A stretch of 64,000 nt of DNA from assembly GCA_016868255.1 (NCBI GenBank), contig VGHN01000001.1:62001-126000 (forward strand). The letters are read 5' to 3'. The position numbers and the translations under genes are program-made. This document shows, piece by piece, positions 11,715 to 23,890 of the stretch. Within the stretch, counting starts at the first letter, position 1. Every line of letters begins with the position of its first letter. A model generated the notes under the pieces. The model saw nothing but the letters and a program-made list of their open reading frames with translations. It did not search any database and was not told where the DNA came from. This stretch comes from Betaproteobacteria bacterium (GTDB lineage: Bacteria > Pseudomonadota > Gammaproteobacteria > Burkholderiales > Burkholderiaceae_A).

Positions 11715-13985
11715 ATGCGCTTGCTGATCAAAATACTTCTCACAGCCTCCTTTGGGCTTGTATCGCTCATCGCCCTGGCAGCACTGGTTGTTTCACTGGC
11801 CAGCCCGCGACTCCCCGAGGTTCTGGCGCTCTCCGATTACCGACCCAAGCTTCCCCTGCGAGTGATGACTGCCGACGGGGTGCTCATCGGTGAGTTCGGT
11901 GAGGAGCGACGCAGTGTCGTCCGCTATAACGAAGTTCCCAAATCCCTAATCAATGCCATCCTGGCCGCAGAGGACGATCGGTTCTTCGAGCACAGCGGCA
12001 TCGACATGATGGGCATTCTTCGCTCGGCCGGCGCAAACCTCGCCTCGGTCCGCAAGGCGCAAGGGGGCAGCACCATCACCATGCAGGTGGCGCGAAACTT
12101 CTACCTCTCATCGGACAAGACGTTTCTGCGAAAAATCTTCGAAGTGCTGCTCGCTTTGGACATCGAGCGCAAGCTCACCAAGCAGCAAATTCTCGAGCTC
12201 TATATCAACCAAATCTACCTCGGCCGCCGTGCCTATGGGTTTGCCTCCGCCGCACAGATTTATTTTGGCAAGCCCATCCAGAAGCTGACGATTGCGGAGT
12301 CCGCAATGCTTGCCGGCCTGCCTAAGGCGCCTTCGGCCTTCAACCCCGTGGTCAATCCTCGACGTGCCAAGGCACGCCAGGAGTACATCCTGGGCCGAAT
12401 GGTCAAGCTCGAAATGATCAGCAATGGCCAGTTCGTGACGGCATTGAAGGAACAACTCCGAGTGGTTGGGCGAAGCGATGACTATGCAATCAATGCCGCC
12501 TACCTTGCAGAGATGGTGCGCCAACAGCTCTACAGTCAATTCCAAGAGGACGCCTACAACCGGGGCCTCACCGTCTTCACCACCATTCGTGCCGACGAGC
12601 AACGAGCGGCCCACCTGGCTCTGCGCACAGCACTCATTGACTTCGATCGCCGTCAAGGCTGGCGAGGACCTGAGGCACGGGTTGAGCTGCCCAGCGGTGG
12701 CTCTGCGGAAGATTTGGAGGATGCTGTAGAGGACGCTTTGGCCGATCGTCCGGACAGCGACGGACTCTTTGCGGCAGTCGTCACCAGCACGCTCAATAAT
12801 GAGGTTCGCGTGATGCGTCCGAGAGGTCGAGAGTTCACAGTCTCCGGGGATGGCCTCAAGTTTGCGGCCAAGGGGCTCGATCCCAAGTCGCCCGACGGTC
12901 TGCAGATTCGCAGAGGCGCTGTGGTCCGGCTCTCCCTGATGAGCAGTGGTGAGTGGGAGATCACCCAGACACCACTGGTTGAGGGGGCCTTCGTGGCCCT
13001 GCACAACGAGACGGGCGCAGTCCGGGCCCTTGTTGGGGGGTTCGACTTCCGACGCAGCAAGTTCAATCACGTCACCCAGGCTTACCGCCAGCCCGGTTCC
13101 ACGATCAAGCCATTCATTTACGCAGCCGCCCTCGAGCGGGGCTATTCGGGCAGTTCCATGATCAACGATGCCCCGGTGAGTTTTGACGCCGCCATCACGG
13201 GGGGCGTGGAATGGAAGCCCCGCAACTATGACGAGGTCTACGACGGCCCAATTAGCCTGCGACAGGCGCTGGCTCGCTCGAAGAATATGGTCTCGATCCG
13301 ATTGCTCAGCGCCATTGGTCCCCGTTACGGCCAGAGCTACCTGAGTCGGTTTGGGTTCGAATCGGCCAAGAACCCCCCCTACCTAACCCTTGCCCTTGGG
13401 GCCGGGGCGGTCACTCCCATGCAGATGGCAGCGGGCTATGCAGCAATCGCCAACGGGGGGTTTCGCGTCACTCCCTACTTTATCGACCGCGTTCTTGATG
13501 AACATGGCGGCTTGATTAGCCAGACCGAGCCTGCCCGTGCCCGTGGGGATGCACCCCGAATCATGGATGAGCGCTACGCGTTCCTCATCCACAACCTCCT
13601 CCAGGAGGTCATTCGCTCAGGCACAGGCAGAAAGGCTTTGTCACTCGGTCGCGCAGACCTTGCAGGAAAAACAGGCACCACCAATGATGCACAGGACGCA
13701 TGGTTTGCCGGATACCAGTCTCAATTGTCCGCGGTCTCCTGGGTTGGCTACGACCAGCCAAGATCACTTGGCGAGAGAGAGACCGGTGGCGGCCTGGCAC
13801 TCCCCGTCTGGATCTCCTTTATGTCAGAGGCACTGAAAAAGGTTCCGGTTACACAACGGCAGGCGCCTCCCGGAATTGTTCGCCTTGGCAATGAGTTCTA
13901 CACCTCAGCGAACCTGCCGGGTGTGGGGGTCGACACCCTCGATATCCCCCCAGGGCTCAACGAAGCCGCGGCCACCAAGCCCTAG
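11715..13985 (+). CDS. mrcA: Penicillin-binding protein 1A (bifunctional glycosyltransferase/transpeptidase)
   Basis: GT51 motifs (AAEDDRFFEHSGID, GGSTITMQVARNFYLS), transpeptidase SKNM and KTGTT. Confidence 0.96.
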   Translation: MRLLIKILLTASFGLVSLIALAALVVSLASPRLPEVLALSDYRPKLPLRVMTADGVLIGEFGEERRSVVRYNEVPKSLINAILAAEDDRFFEHSGIDMMGILRSAGANLASVRKAQGGSTITMQVARNFYLSSDKTFLRKIFEVLLALDIERKLTKQQILELYINQIYLGRRAYGFASAAQIYFGKPIQKLTIAESAMLAGLPKAPSAFNPVVNPRRAKARQEYILGRMVKLEMISNGQFVTALKEQLRVVGRSDDYAINAAYLAEMVRQQLYSQFQEDAYNRGLTVFTTIRADEQRAAHLALRTALIDFDRRQGWRGPEARVELPSGGSAEDLEDAVEDALADRPDSDGLFAAVVTSTLNNEVRVMRPRGREFTVSGDGLKFAAKGLDPKSPDGLQIRRGAVVRLSLMSSGEWEITQTPLVEGAFVALHNETGAVRALVGGFDFRRSKFNHVTQAYRQPGSTIKPFIYAAALERGYSGSSMINDAPVSFDAAITGGVEWKPRNYDEVYDGPISLRQALARSKNMVSIRLLSAIGPRYGQSYLSRFGFESAKNPPYLTLALGAGAVTPMQMAAGYAAIANGGFRVTPYFIDRVLDEHGGLISQTEPARARGDAPRIMDERYAFLIHNLLQEVIRSGTGRKALSLGRADLAGKTGTTNDAQDAWFAGYQSQLSAVSWVGYDQPRSLGERETGGGLALPVWISFMSEALKKVPVTQRQAPPGIVRLGNEFYTSANLPGVGVDTLDIPPGLNEAAATKP

Positions 13986-14001
13986 CAAAGTCCAGCCCGC
14001 T

Positions 14002-14313
14002 CTAGAACTTGGCCAAGGCCTTCGCATGGCTTTCGTAGATGGCCTCAAAACCGCCCTGTCCACGGGTGTCGAGCCATTGCTCATCGCGCCAGACAAAGTG
14101 GTAGGCCCCATGAATCGAAGCAAGCCATAGTTGTTGGGTAGGCGCCTGCGCATTGACAATAATCTTTTGGCCATCCTCGAATTCGGTCTCGAGAACTTGG
14201 CCTTTCCGATGACACTCAAGAACCCGATCAAAATCGGTGTTCCAAGCGTCCACACGATCTTCAATCCACGCAAACGCGCTTTCGATTTTCTCGAGATAGT
14301 CGGTTTCGGTCAT
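14002..14313 (-). CDS. cyaY: Iron donor protein CyaY (frataxin)
   Basis: MTETDYLEKIESAFAWIEDRVDAW ... QLWLASIHGAYHFVW; internal ATG preferred to the track start at 14325. Confidence 0.9.
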   Translation of the reverse strand: MTETDYLEKIESAFAWIEDRVDAWNTDFDRVLECHRKGQVLETEFEDGQKIIVNAQAPTQQLWLASIHGAYHFVWRDEQWLDTRGQGGFEAIYESHAKALAKF

Positions 14314-14323
14314 ACTCTTTTCC

Positions 14324-14524
14324 ATGCAAACAAATCATCGCAAGCGTACAGGCTTCACGCGTCTGGCAAACGCTAAAAGCTGGAAGACCTTCGCCCTTGT
14401 GTGCCTGATTGGTCTTGGGCCGATGCCATTGCTCGGATGCGGTCAGAAGGGCCCCTTGGTATTGCCCAGTCCGCAATTTCCAGACCCGGGTCCTGAGCAG
14501 CCCAGTCCAAAGCCGCTGCCCTAA
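14324..14524 (+). CDS. lptM: LptM-type small lipoprotein
   Basis: Lipobox LLGCGQKGPLVLP, small size, located before lysA; exact start uncertain. Confidence 0.7.
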   Translation: MQTNHRKRTGFTRLANAKSWKTFALVCLIGLGPMPLLGCGQKGPLVLPSPQFPDPGPEQPSPKPLP

Positions 14525-14545
14525 CCTCTGATCCTCCAAGCTGAT

Positions 14546-15892
14546 ATGCCCACCGAGAATCTGAGTGTCTTGCCGCAGCCTTTTGCTCGTGATGGAGGCG
14601 AACTCTGCTGCGAGGGCGTGCCACTCTCCATGCTCTGCAGAGAACACGGCACGCCACTCTATGTCTATTCCTCACGGGCCATCATTGAGTCGTTTCAATC
14701 GCTTCAAACAAGCGCCCCCTTCCCGCTCCAACGCAGAGTCTGTTTCGCTGTTAAAGCCAACCCAAACCTGGGGATACTCAGCCTTCTTGTGAAGCTTGGG
14801 GCAGGCTTCGATATCGTATCGAGTGGAGAGTTGCAACGGGTCATTCGCGCGGGAGGGCGCCCCGAAGACTGCGTCTTCTCTGGCGTGGGCAAGTCTGCGC
14901 AGGAACTTGGCCAGGCGGTTCAATCGGGCGTTGGCTGCATCAATGTCGAGAGCCAGTCTGAGTTGTTACAGCTCTCTCGGGTGGCGACCTCACTGGGGCG
15001 GGTTGCGCCAATCTCTATGCGAATCAACCCCGATATCGACGCCAAGACACACCCCTATATCTCTACGGGATTGAAGGAGAACAAATTCGGCTTGAGCATC
15101 GATGATGCCCATGCCGCCTATCGGCAGGCAAGGAGCCTTCCCGGAATCCGAATCGTGGGCGTGGATTGTCACATTGGCTCCCAGATCACTCAGCTCGAGC
15201 CATTTGTTCAAGCCACGCAACGGGTATTGATGTTCGTCGATGCCTTAGAGCGAGACGGCATCGAACTCGAGCACATCGATCTGGGTGGCGGGTTGGGTAT
15301 CCGCTACCGTGACGAGACACCGCCAAGTGCGGCGGAGTTTATGTCCACAATCGGTGCCTGTGTCGAAGGGTGGTTAAAAGGCCGAGTCAACAAGAGTCGC
15401 CCCCTATTGATGTTTGAGTTCGGTCGGGCCATCGTAGGTGCGGCGGGGCTTTTACTAACACGCGTCGAGGTTCTCAAGCCTGGGGAAGCAAAGAACTTTG
15501 CAGTCGTTGATGCAGCGATGAATGATTTAATGCGTCCGAGCCTCTATGAGGCCTGGCATGAAGTCATTTCTCTTACTGAAAAGAGGCCCCCACCAGGGGC
15601 GGGCGAGGCCTTGTGTTGGGACTTGGTGGGCCCGGTCTGTGAGAGCGGTGACTGGCTGGCGAGAAACCGCTGTTTGCCCCTCTTGGCCGAGGGTGACTTC
15701 TTGGCACTGGCCTCTGCGGGCGCCTATGGCAGCTCAATGGCCTCTAATTACAACAGCAGACCACGTCCAGCGGAGGTTGTGGTGCATCCCGATCAGACGG
15801 TGGAGCTCATTCGGCACCGGGAGCAACTCGATTCAATGCTCAATGACGAGCGAGTCTCTTCTTTCTCGCCTGTCTACTCAGGAGCCAAATAA
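14546..15892 (+). CDS. lysA: Diaminopimelate decarboxylase
   Basis: PLP fold III motifs: CFAVKANPNLGIL, DCHIGSQI, DLGGGLGI, GAYGSSMASNYNSRPRPAEV. Confidence 0.96.
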   Translation: MPTENLSVLPQPFARDGGELCCEGVPLSMLCREHGTPLYVYSSRAIIESFQSLQTSAPFPLQRRVCFAVKANPNLGILSLLVKLGAGFDIVSSGELQRVIRAGGRPEDCVFSGVGKSAQELGQAVQSGVGCINVESQSELLQLSRVATSLGRVAPISMRINPDIDAKTHPYISTGLKENKFGLSIDDAHAAYRQARSLPGIRIVGVDCHIGSQITQLEPFVQATQRVLMFVDALERDGIELEHIDLGGGLGIRYRDETPPSAAEFMSTIGACVEGWLKGRVNKSRPLLMFEFGRAIVGAAGLLLTRVEVLKPGEAKNFAVVDAAMNDLMRPSLYEAWHEVISLTEKRPPPGAGEALCWDLVGPVCESGDWLARNRCLPLLAEGDFLALASAGAYGSSMASNYNSRPRPAEVVVHPDQTVELIRHREQLDSMLNDERVSSFSPVYSGAK

Positions 15893-16442
15893 GACAGAGA
15901 ATGAGGGCGGCCATGGCGGGCGCCTCGAAGTCATTCTTTCCCGCCTTATGAAGCGCATAGTGGATGAGTCCCAACCAGGCCGCTGGCCAGACCATCCAAT
16001 GCAGTCGCTTCCAGTTCTGACCAAGTTTCAGCTGACTCCACCGATTTGAGGTAAGCGCAAGGGCCAGCAGGGCGAGGAACGACAGGGTTCCCATGGTTAC
16101 GAACGGCCGAGTAAAGAGATCCCGCATGAATGCGGCCAACAAGAGATCATGCTCAAATTGAGCGAAGGCCAAGAGGTGGAGTGCTGCGTAGGAAAAGCAC
16201 CAGAGCCCCAACATTCTTCTGAGCCGCAAAAGGCCCAAGCCGAAGAATTGCTCCAGCAGCGGCAGACTCAAAATGACCATTAGCAGGGCAATGATCCATT
16301 GTCCCATCGCTCGAAGAAGCAGTTCCTGTGGGTTGGTCCCCAAACCAACGGTGGCCAGCCGAATCGACCAATCGACCAGCGGGCCTGCGGCCCAACACCA
16401 GAGGGTTGCTGCAAACAGGCGATCGCGCAAGGCCTGCCGCAC
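15840..16442 (-). CDS. msrQ: Protein-methionine-sulfoxide reductase heme-binding subunit MsrQ
   Basis: Multi-TM ferric-reductase-like protein (LGLWCFSYAALHLLAF, WPAAWLGLIHY); directly downstream of msrP. Confidence 0.88.
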   Translation of the reverse strand: MRQALRDRLFAATLWCWAAGPLVDWSIRLATVGLGTNPQELLLRAMGQWIIALLMVILSLPLLEQFFGLGLLRLRRMLGLWCFSYAALHLLAFAQFEHDLLLAAFMRDLFTRPFVTMGTLSFLALLALALTSNRWSQLKLGQNWKRLHWMVWPAAWLGLIHYALHKAGKNDFEAPAMAALILCLIWLLSRQARKKRLARH

Positions 16443-17431
16443 TAAAAGTTTCGCCGCAGGTCCATTCCGCGATAGAGGGACTCCACCGCTTCAGCATAGC
16501 CATTGAAAGGCAGCGTGGGCCTTCTTGCTGCAAATAGGCTGTCCTCTCCGATGCGACGCTCAGTGGCTTGAGACCAGCGGCGATGGGCAACCGATGGGTT
16601 CACATTGGAGTAGAACCCATACTCGTGGGGGGCCGACAGGTGCCAGCTGCAGACCGGCTGGGTCTCTGTGAGTCGAATTCGAACAATCGACTTGGCACTC
16701 TTGAACCCATACTTCCAAGGCACCACAAAGCGGACCGGGCCGCCATTCTGAGCGGGAAGCGGCTTGCCGTACATGCCCAGTGTCAGGAGCGTTAGCGAAT
16801 GCATGGCCTCGTCCATTCGAAGCCCCTCTCGATAGGGCCACTCTAAAACGCGAGACGAGAGTCCCGGCATCATCTGGGCATCGTTGAGCGTCGTGAACTC
16901 AACATACTTCGCCGAACCCAAGGGCTGGGCTCTCGAAATCAGATGGGAGAGGCTGTAGCCCGCCCATGGAATGACCATGGACCAGCCCTCGACACATCGC
17001 ATGCGATAGACGCGCTCCTCAAGGGTTGCCAGCTGAAATAAGTCATCGACAGAGTAGGTCTTGGGTTTGCCCACAAGCCCATCAACAGTGAGGGTCCAGG
17101 GTCGCAACTTGAGGCGCCCCGGCGCGTGGCGGACAGGGTCGGACTTCTGCGTCCCAAACTCATAGAAATTGTTGTAAGTCGTTGCATCACTCCAGTCGGT
17201 GGGGCGATCCATCAGCACATGCGAGGACTTTTGAGGGGGGGGAGAGAGGTCTGCCTCTGCTTTTTGCGAGGCGCCCTGGCTTTTGGAGGAGGCCAATGCA
17301 GGGGCAATCAGCCCTTGGCCCAGAGTGCCAAGACCTGCGAGAGCGCCAACGGTCCCCACCGCCGCCATCCGCCCCATAGAACGCCTTCTCTCCAGAACAA
17401 GGCTCTCTGGAGTGATCTCGCTCGAACGCAT
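16442..17431 (-). CDS. msrP: Protein-methionine-sulfoxide reductase catalytic subunit MsrP (molybdopterin)
   Basis: Tat-type N-terminus ([13 protein letters not shown]), [20 protein letters not shown] molybdopterin motif. Start set at internal ATG to limit overlap with ccsB. Confidence 0.92.
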   Translation of the reverse strand: MRSSEITPESLVLERRRSMGRMAAVGTVGALAGLGTLGQGLIAPALASSKSQGASQKAEADLSPPPQKSSHVLMDRPTDWSDATTYNNFYEFGTQKSDPVRHAPGRLKLRPWTLTVDGLVGKPKTYSVDDLFQLATLEERVYRMRCVEGWSMVIPWAGYSLSHLISRAQPLGSAKYVEFTTLNDAQMMPGLSSRVLEWPYREGLRMDEAMHSLTLLTLGMYGKPLPAQNGGPVRFVVPWKYGFKSAKSIVRIRLTETQPVCSWHLSAPHEYGFYSNVNPSVAHRRWSQATERRIGEDSLFAARRPTLPFNGYAEAVESLYRGMDLRRNF

Positions 17432-17441
17432 TCGAGGGGTC

Positions 17442-18785
17442 TTAGAGTTGTCCGTAGGAGTGTAGGCCGGAAAGAAACATGTTGACCCCGAGGAAAGCAA
17501 AGCCGGTGATCAACAGACCCACCAATGACCAGTAGGCGGCGAACTGCCCTCTTAGGCCCTTCATCAGGCGAAGGTGAAGCCACGCCGCGTAGTTTAGCCA
17601 GACGATCAGGGCCCAGGTCTCCTTGGGGTCCCACTGCCAATAGGTGCCCCAGGCTTCTGCGGCCCAAAGCGCGCCCAAGATGGTGGCTACAGTGAAAAAG
17701 GCAAAGCCAATGGCAATGGCTCGGTACATCACATCGTCTAAGATCTCGAGAGATGGCAGTGCCTCGGCGATTCGCGATCGCATCGCAATAACGCCGCCCA
17801 CAAATACGGCGGAGATGCCGAAGTAAATGGCCCAGTAGTCGGGCAGACCCGATCGCCGAAAGACCAGTGGTTCTGCGCAAAGCAAGACACCCAAAACAAA
17901 TAGCGGGGCCAGAGTCTTCCAGTTTCTAGTGCCGGCATTCACTTTAATGAGGTATGCAAAGGCCACCATGGCGGCGATGGAGAAGGTTCCATAGCCAACA
18001 AAGTTTGCTGGCACATGAATCTTCATCCACCAGGATTGCAATGCAGGGACCAGTGGCTGGATTTCGTGGGCCGACCGGGTGGCCATGTACCAGAGCAGAA
18101 ATCCCACAGCGGCCACGATGATGATTGAGACAAAGGCCCCAAGGCTTCGCGTCTGGTATCGCTTCTCATAGAAGAGATAGAAGAGTGCAGTGATGAGGGC
18201 AAACAGAATAAAGACCTCGTAGAGGTTGCTCACCGGGATATGCCCAACATCGGGTGAAATCAGATAAGACTCGTACCAACGAACAAAGAGGCCGGTAAAG
18301 CCCATGACCGACGCGGCCCAAGTCAGGCTCGTTCCGGCCCAGAGGGCCGTGGGTCCTCGAAAAAGAAGACCTATCCAGTAAGCCACACTGGCGAAGGCAA
18401 ATAGAGCACACATCCAGAGAATGGCGCTCTGGGAGGAGAGCAAGTACTTCAAAAGAAAGCTCTTCTCGGCCATGGCAATGTCCCCTGCGTAGGCGGAGAT
18501 TCCAACCAGCGCGAGGGCCGCGGTGCCCACGGAAAACAAACGCAAGGCAGGCCACAACCAGCCCAAAAAGACCATGCCCGGCACGCAGGACCAGAGGATG
18601 ACCTGCTCATAGATATCCATGAAGGGGCTGTAACGGTGCGTTGCAAAGCCAGCAGCGGCCAAGAGAATGAGGGCGAAGAGGGCGTCTGGCCAACGGAGTC
18701 GACCTCCACCGACGGCAACGATTCCCTGGGTTGCGGCCGGATCTGATGCCTGAGTTGCTGGGTTCGACAAAACAGTGGTGTTCAT
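17442..18785 (-). CDS. ccsB: Cytochrome c biogenesis protein CcsB (system II)
   Basis: [29 protein letters not shown] heme-handling WWD-type motif; multi-TM. Confidence 0.93.
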   Translation of the reverse strand: MNTTVLSNPATQASDPAATQGIVAVGGGRLRWPDALFALILLAAAGFATHRYSPFMDIYEQVILWSCVPGMVFLGWLWPALRLFSVGTAALALVGISAYAGDIAMAEKSFLLKYLLSSQSAILWMCALFAFASVAYWIGLLFRGPTALWAGTSLTWAASVMGFTGLFVRWYESYLISPDVGHIPVSNLYEVFILFALITALFYLFYEKRYQTRSLGAFVSIIIVAAVGFLLWYMATRSAHEIQPLVPALQSWWMKIHVPANFVGYGTFSIAAMVAFAYLIKVNAGTRNWKTLAPLFVLGVLLCAEPLVFRRSGLPDYWAIYFGISAVFVGGVIAMRSRIAEALPSLEILDDVMYRAIAIGFAFFTVATILGALWAAEAWGTYWQWDPKETWALIVWLNYAAWLHLRLMKGLRGQFAAYWSLVGLLITGFAFLGVNMFLSGLHSYGQL

Positions 18786-20836
18786 GATGGTTTCCTGGAA
18801 GGTGCCTGCTCTAAGACGCCTTTGAGTTCACTAAATTCCCGATCAAAGTCCATGGAGGCTCTGGGGCTTGAAGCTGCCATTCGCAGTCGCACGCCACCCC
18901 CTGCCGATTGCGCATCAGATGCCCAGACCCAGACTCGGCGCTCCTGAACATAGAGCATCCCGAAAATTCCCAAAACGAGCAACAGAGATCCCAGATAGAC
19001 CGTGGCCTGTCCAGGTGAACGGGTGACTTGAAAGACCGAGGCCTTGACCTCGGTGAAGTCCCGCATGGTCACCAGCAAGGGAGCCTCGAGGAGAAGGGCG
19101 TCGCTGTAGGCCGTGAGGGCACGCTGGGCAAAGGCCTGTCGGTCCTCTGTTGAGACCAGGCGCGGCAGTCCATCTCGCTGGCGAGCCAATTGCCAAGTCT
19201 CCCAGAAGGCGCCGCTGAGCATTCGGACCACGACATCGGCCGCTCGCTCTCGCTCTGCTTCTGGGATGGATCGCTCCAAGACAGTGGCGAGGTTGTTGAG
19301 GCCACCCTCGGCCACGGAGTCCAAGGCCCGCTGCGCGCTGGCGGCCAACGCAGGGCGCATGGGCTCGGGCGCGGCCGCTCGAGCGAATGAGGCAGACGCC
19401 TGTCGGCGCAGTTCGGGGTCATTCATTGCCGCCCGAATCCTGAGAAACTCATCGAGGGATTCCTTGTCGTCGGCAGGGATACGCAAATATCGAAACTGCT
19501 CATCGGGAGAGGCGCGCACGCCGGTAAGAAATACTTTGCTCCCCTCGAGTTCGATGGGCAGCATGTAGCTGTGAAACTCCTTGGCCTGACCGGCCTCGTC
19601 CCGAAGTTTGTAATTGAAGCTTGCCCCAACGTTTTGCAAGAGTTTGGTCTTCTCGCGATTAACCGCTGGAGAGAGTACGGAGGCGACATGGTCCTTGAAT
19701 ACTTCGTTGATTGGCTCGCCCTCGCCAATGCTCTCGACATTAATGGCCTTAAAGCCACTGATCTCCAGCGCAAGCGTCTGTTGTGCACTTCGCAGCGGAA
19801 CGGACTGACCAACATTCAAGTCGATCTCCAATGGCTTGCGCGTGGGTCCCACGATTGGATGGGCCTGGAGTTTTAAAGCAGAACCGCCATCATCGAAACT
19901 GGATTGGTAAATCGCAATGCCATCATGAATAAGGGGCTTGTTCACTTCGATAGTGGCGGTGCGAGTCTCCCCGGATTCCTTGTCACGCAGCACCACATCG
20001 CTAGCAAAGAGCTTGGGCATTCCGGTGTTGTAGTACTCAATTCGAAACTGCTTGAGCTCGAGCTCAAATGGAAGATCGAGAAGGAATGCGCCTGTTGGCT
20101 GGCTTAGAACCGCCAGGTCGGAGCGCTCACCCTCGGGGATCAAAAGATTGGCTCGAAAGCTTGGGGTGCTCTGCGGGAGCTTGCCGCTGGCTGGGATGGT
20201 GTCATGGGTTAGGCCACTGAGTTGGACTGGGGACTTGTCCCAGTACCAAGCCATCACCCGCGTTGGAATCTCGCTATCGAGAAGGCCCCCGAGGCAGACA
20301 ATCACAATAGAGAGGTGGGCAGCGATATAGCCAAGGCGGCCCATCCCGCCTTTTTTCGCGACCAGAACCGGAGCCGATAGGTTTCCCGATGGGGTTGCCG
20401 ATTGTGCCGCCGCAGGGTTCAGTCGACGGACCTGGAAACTCTTCGCACGCAGGGCAGCCTCTAGGCGATCGATGGTGGCGTTCGAGTCCTCGGGAAGCAG
20501 TCCCTCTTGCGCCGCCCGGTAACGAAATGCTGAGAAGGCGCTCTCACGAACGTTCTCCCGCCATGCGCGGGCCTCTCTGAGCATTTTGGGGGTATTGCGA
20601 ACCACGCAGAGACTGGTGGAGACGAGCATGAGCACCATCACCAGCAGAAACCAAGGCGCGTTATAGACCCGAAAGAGGTCGAATCTGGAGAAGACCTCGG
20701 CCCAGAAGGCCCCGAATTGATTGACGTAATTGATCGGCGCGGCGTTCTGGCTGACGATGGTTCCGATCGCGCTCGCGATACAGACGATCGACAAGGCCGA
20801 GATCGCAAATCGCATGGAGCTCAGGAGTTCGACCAC
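18782..20836 (-). CDS. resB: Cytochrome c biogenesis protein ResB
   Basis: ResB-like: LSSMRFAISALSIVCIASAIGTIVSQN, GRLGYIAAHLSIVIVCLGGLLDS; overlaps ccsB start. Confidence 0.92.
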   Translation of the reverse strand: MVELLSSMRFAISALSIVCIASAIGTIVSQNAAPINYVNQFGAFWAEVFSRFDLFRVYNAPWFLLVMVLMLVSTSLCVVRNTPKMLREARAWRENVRESAFSAFRYRAAQEGLLPEDSNATIDRLEAALRAKSFQVRRLNPAAAQSATPSGNLSAPVLVAKKGGMGRLGYIAAHLSIVIVCLGGLLDSEIPTRVMAWYWDKSPVQLSGLTHDTIPASGKLPQSTPSFRANLLIPEGERSDLAVLSQPTGAFLLDLPFELELKQFRIEYYNTGMPKLFASDVVLRDKESGETRTATIEVNKPLIHDGIAIYQSSFDDGGSALKLQAHPIVGPTRKPLEIDLNVGQSVPLRSAQQTLALEISGFKAINVESIGEGEPINEVFKDHVASVLSPAVNREKTKLLQNVGASFNYKLRDEAGQAKEFHSYMLPIELEGSKVFLTGVRASPDEQFRYLRIPADDKESLDEFLRIRAAMNDPELRRQASASFARAAAPEPMRPALAASAQRALDSVAEGGLNNLATVLERSIPEAERERAADVVVRMLSGAFWETWQLARQRDGLPRLVSTEDRQAFAQRALTAYSDALLLEAPLLVTMRDFTEVKASVFQVTRSPGQATVYLGSLLLVLGIFGMLYVQERRVWVWASDAQSAGGGVRLRMAASSPRASMDFDREFSELKGVLEQAPSRKPS

Positions 20837-20939
20837 CTCCCGCAGCCATGCCGCACCGACCGCGAGTTCGAGCCCTCCTGTGCTCGAGCGTCCCTCGGAG
20901 AAGTTTTCCGAGGCGGTGCTGGACTGACCGGGTATTGGC

Positions 20940-21596
20940 TTAGCGGAGTCCAGCGATGTAGACAGAAAGGGCCTCGATTTCTTGGTCCGACAGCAAGGCA
21001 GAGATGGTCATCATCTGTTTGCTATTGGCTCGTTGCTTGGCGCGAAAGGCCACAAGTTGAGCCTTGGTGTAATCGGCGTGCTGGCCCGAGAGACGGGGAT
21101 ACTCCGCAGGAATCCCGGCGCCATTTGGAGCATGGCAACCAACGCAGGCCGGAATGCCCTTTGAGGGCATGCCACCACGATAGATGCTTTGACCGAGCGC
21201 CACGACCTCTTTATTTTGAGCAAAGGCTGGCTTGATTGCCTGCGCGGCATAAAAAGCCGAAACGTTGCGAATGTCCTCAGGGGTCAGGGTGGCGGCAAAT
21301 CCGGCCATGATTGCGTTTTCACGCTCGGCCTTATTGGCACCGGGCTTGACGCGAAAATTGAGAAGTTGCTTCTCCAAGTAGGCGGCATGCTGACTCGCAA
21401 GAATGGGGTTCATTGGCGCTGCGCTGTTGCCATCGGCGGCATGGCATGCGGCACAGACCTGAGCAGCCACTGCCTGGCCCTTGGCAATATCTGCTTTGGG
21501 CACTGCCGCCGGGGTTGCAGCCCACGACGTAGCGCTGCCGATGCAGCCGAGCAAAACCAAAGCACGCGAAAGGGGGCGATGAAAAGAGACGGGCAT
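20940..21596 (-). CDS. Cytochrome c4-type diheme protein
   Basis: Two CxxCH motifs (CAACH, CVGCH), signal peptide. Confidence 0.92.
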   Translation of the reverse strand: MPVSFHRPLSRALVLLGCIGSATSWAATPAAVPKADIAKGQAVAAQVCAACHAADGNSAAPMNPILASQHAAYLEKQLLNFRVKPGANKAERENAIMAGFAATLTPEDIRNVSAFYAAQAIKPAFAQNKEVVALGQSIYRGGMPSKGIPACVGCHAPNGAGIPAEYPRLSGQHADYTKAQLVAFRAKQRANSKQMMTISALLSDQEIEALSVYIAGLR

Positions 21597-21644
21597 GTCA
21601 AACTCCGTGGAGAGTAATCATTAGGGTAGAACCCTAGATTTTAA

Positions 21645-23388
<1,744 letters not shown>

Positions 23389-23425
23389 GCCGGGCGTTGT
23401 AAGACGCGAGCGGGCAGACGGACGC

Positions 23426-23453
23426 GGCGGTCACCCGGGAGGCGGTCACCCGG
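23426..23453. repeat. Two tandem copies of GGCGGTCACCCGG (15-nt period)
   Basis: Read directly at 23426-23438 and 23441-23453 between hemB and rplQ. Confidence 0.8.
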
Positions 23454-23485
23454 TCTGGCCCGGGCGCCCGCAGTCGATTCGGGTG

Positions 23486-23872
23486 TTAGTTTGCCTCGGT
23501 CGGGTCGGCCACCTCGGGACGATCGACCAGCTCCATGAGTGCCATGGGCGCGTTGTCACCCTGGCGGAAGCCCCATTTCAGAATTCGGCAATAGCCGCCT
23601 GGACGGCTCGCATAACGCGGGCCGATCTCGTCAAAAAGCTTGATCACCATGTCCCGATCCCGCAGGCGATTGAATGCAAGGCGCTTGTTGGCCAGGGTGG
23701 GCGACTTCCCGATGGTGATCAATGGCTCAACCACTTTCCTGAGCTCCTTGGCCTTCGGAAGGGTTGTACGAATGGCTTCATGACGAAGCAAGGCATTGGC
23801 CATGTTTCGGAACATGGCCGAACGGTGACTCGAGGTTCGGTTGAGCTTGCGCAATCCATGACGGTGACGCAT
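23486..23872 (-). CDS. rplQ: 50S ribosomal protein L17
   Basis: [24 protein letters not shown]. Confidence 0.98.
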   Translation of the reverse strand: MRHRHGLRKLNRTSSHRSAMFRNMANALLRHEAIRTTLPKAKELRKVVEPLITIGKSPTLANKRLAFNRLRDRDMVIKLFDEIGPRYASRPGGYCRILKWGFRQGDNAPMALMELVDRPEVADPTEAN

Positions 23873-23890
23873 CGCGGTTCTCCTTCTGTA

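Noticed and set aside
14314-14326. Start codons of cyaY and lptM overlapping as CATG on opposite strands
   Set aside because: Better cyaY start is the internal MTETDYLEK at 14313, and the lptM start is also uncertain, so the overlap is probably an annotation artefact.
16442-21596. msrPQ-ccsB-resB-cytochrome c4 grouping as a novel redox cluster
   Set aside because: As far as I recall this order is common in betaproteobacteria; treated as ordinary.
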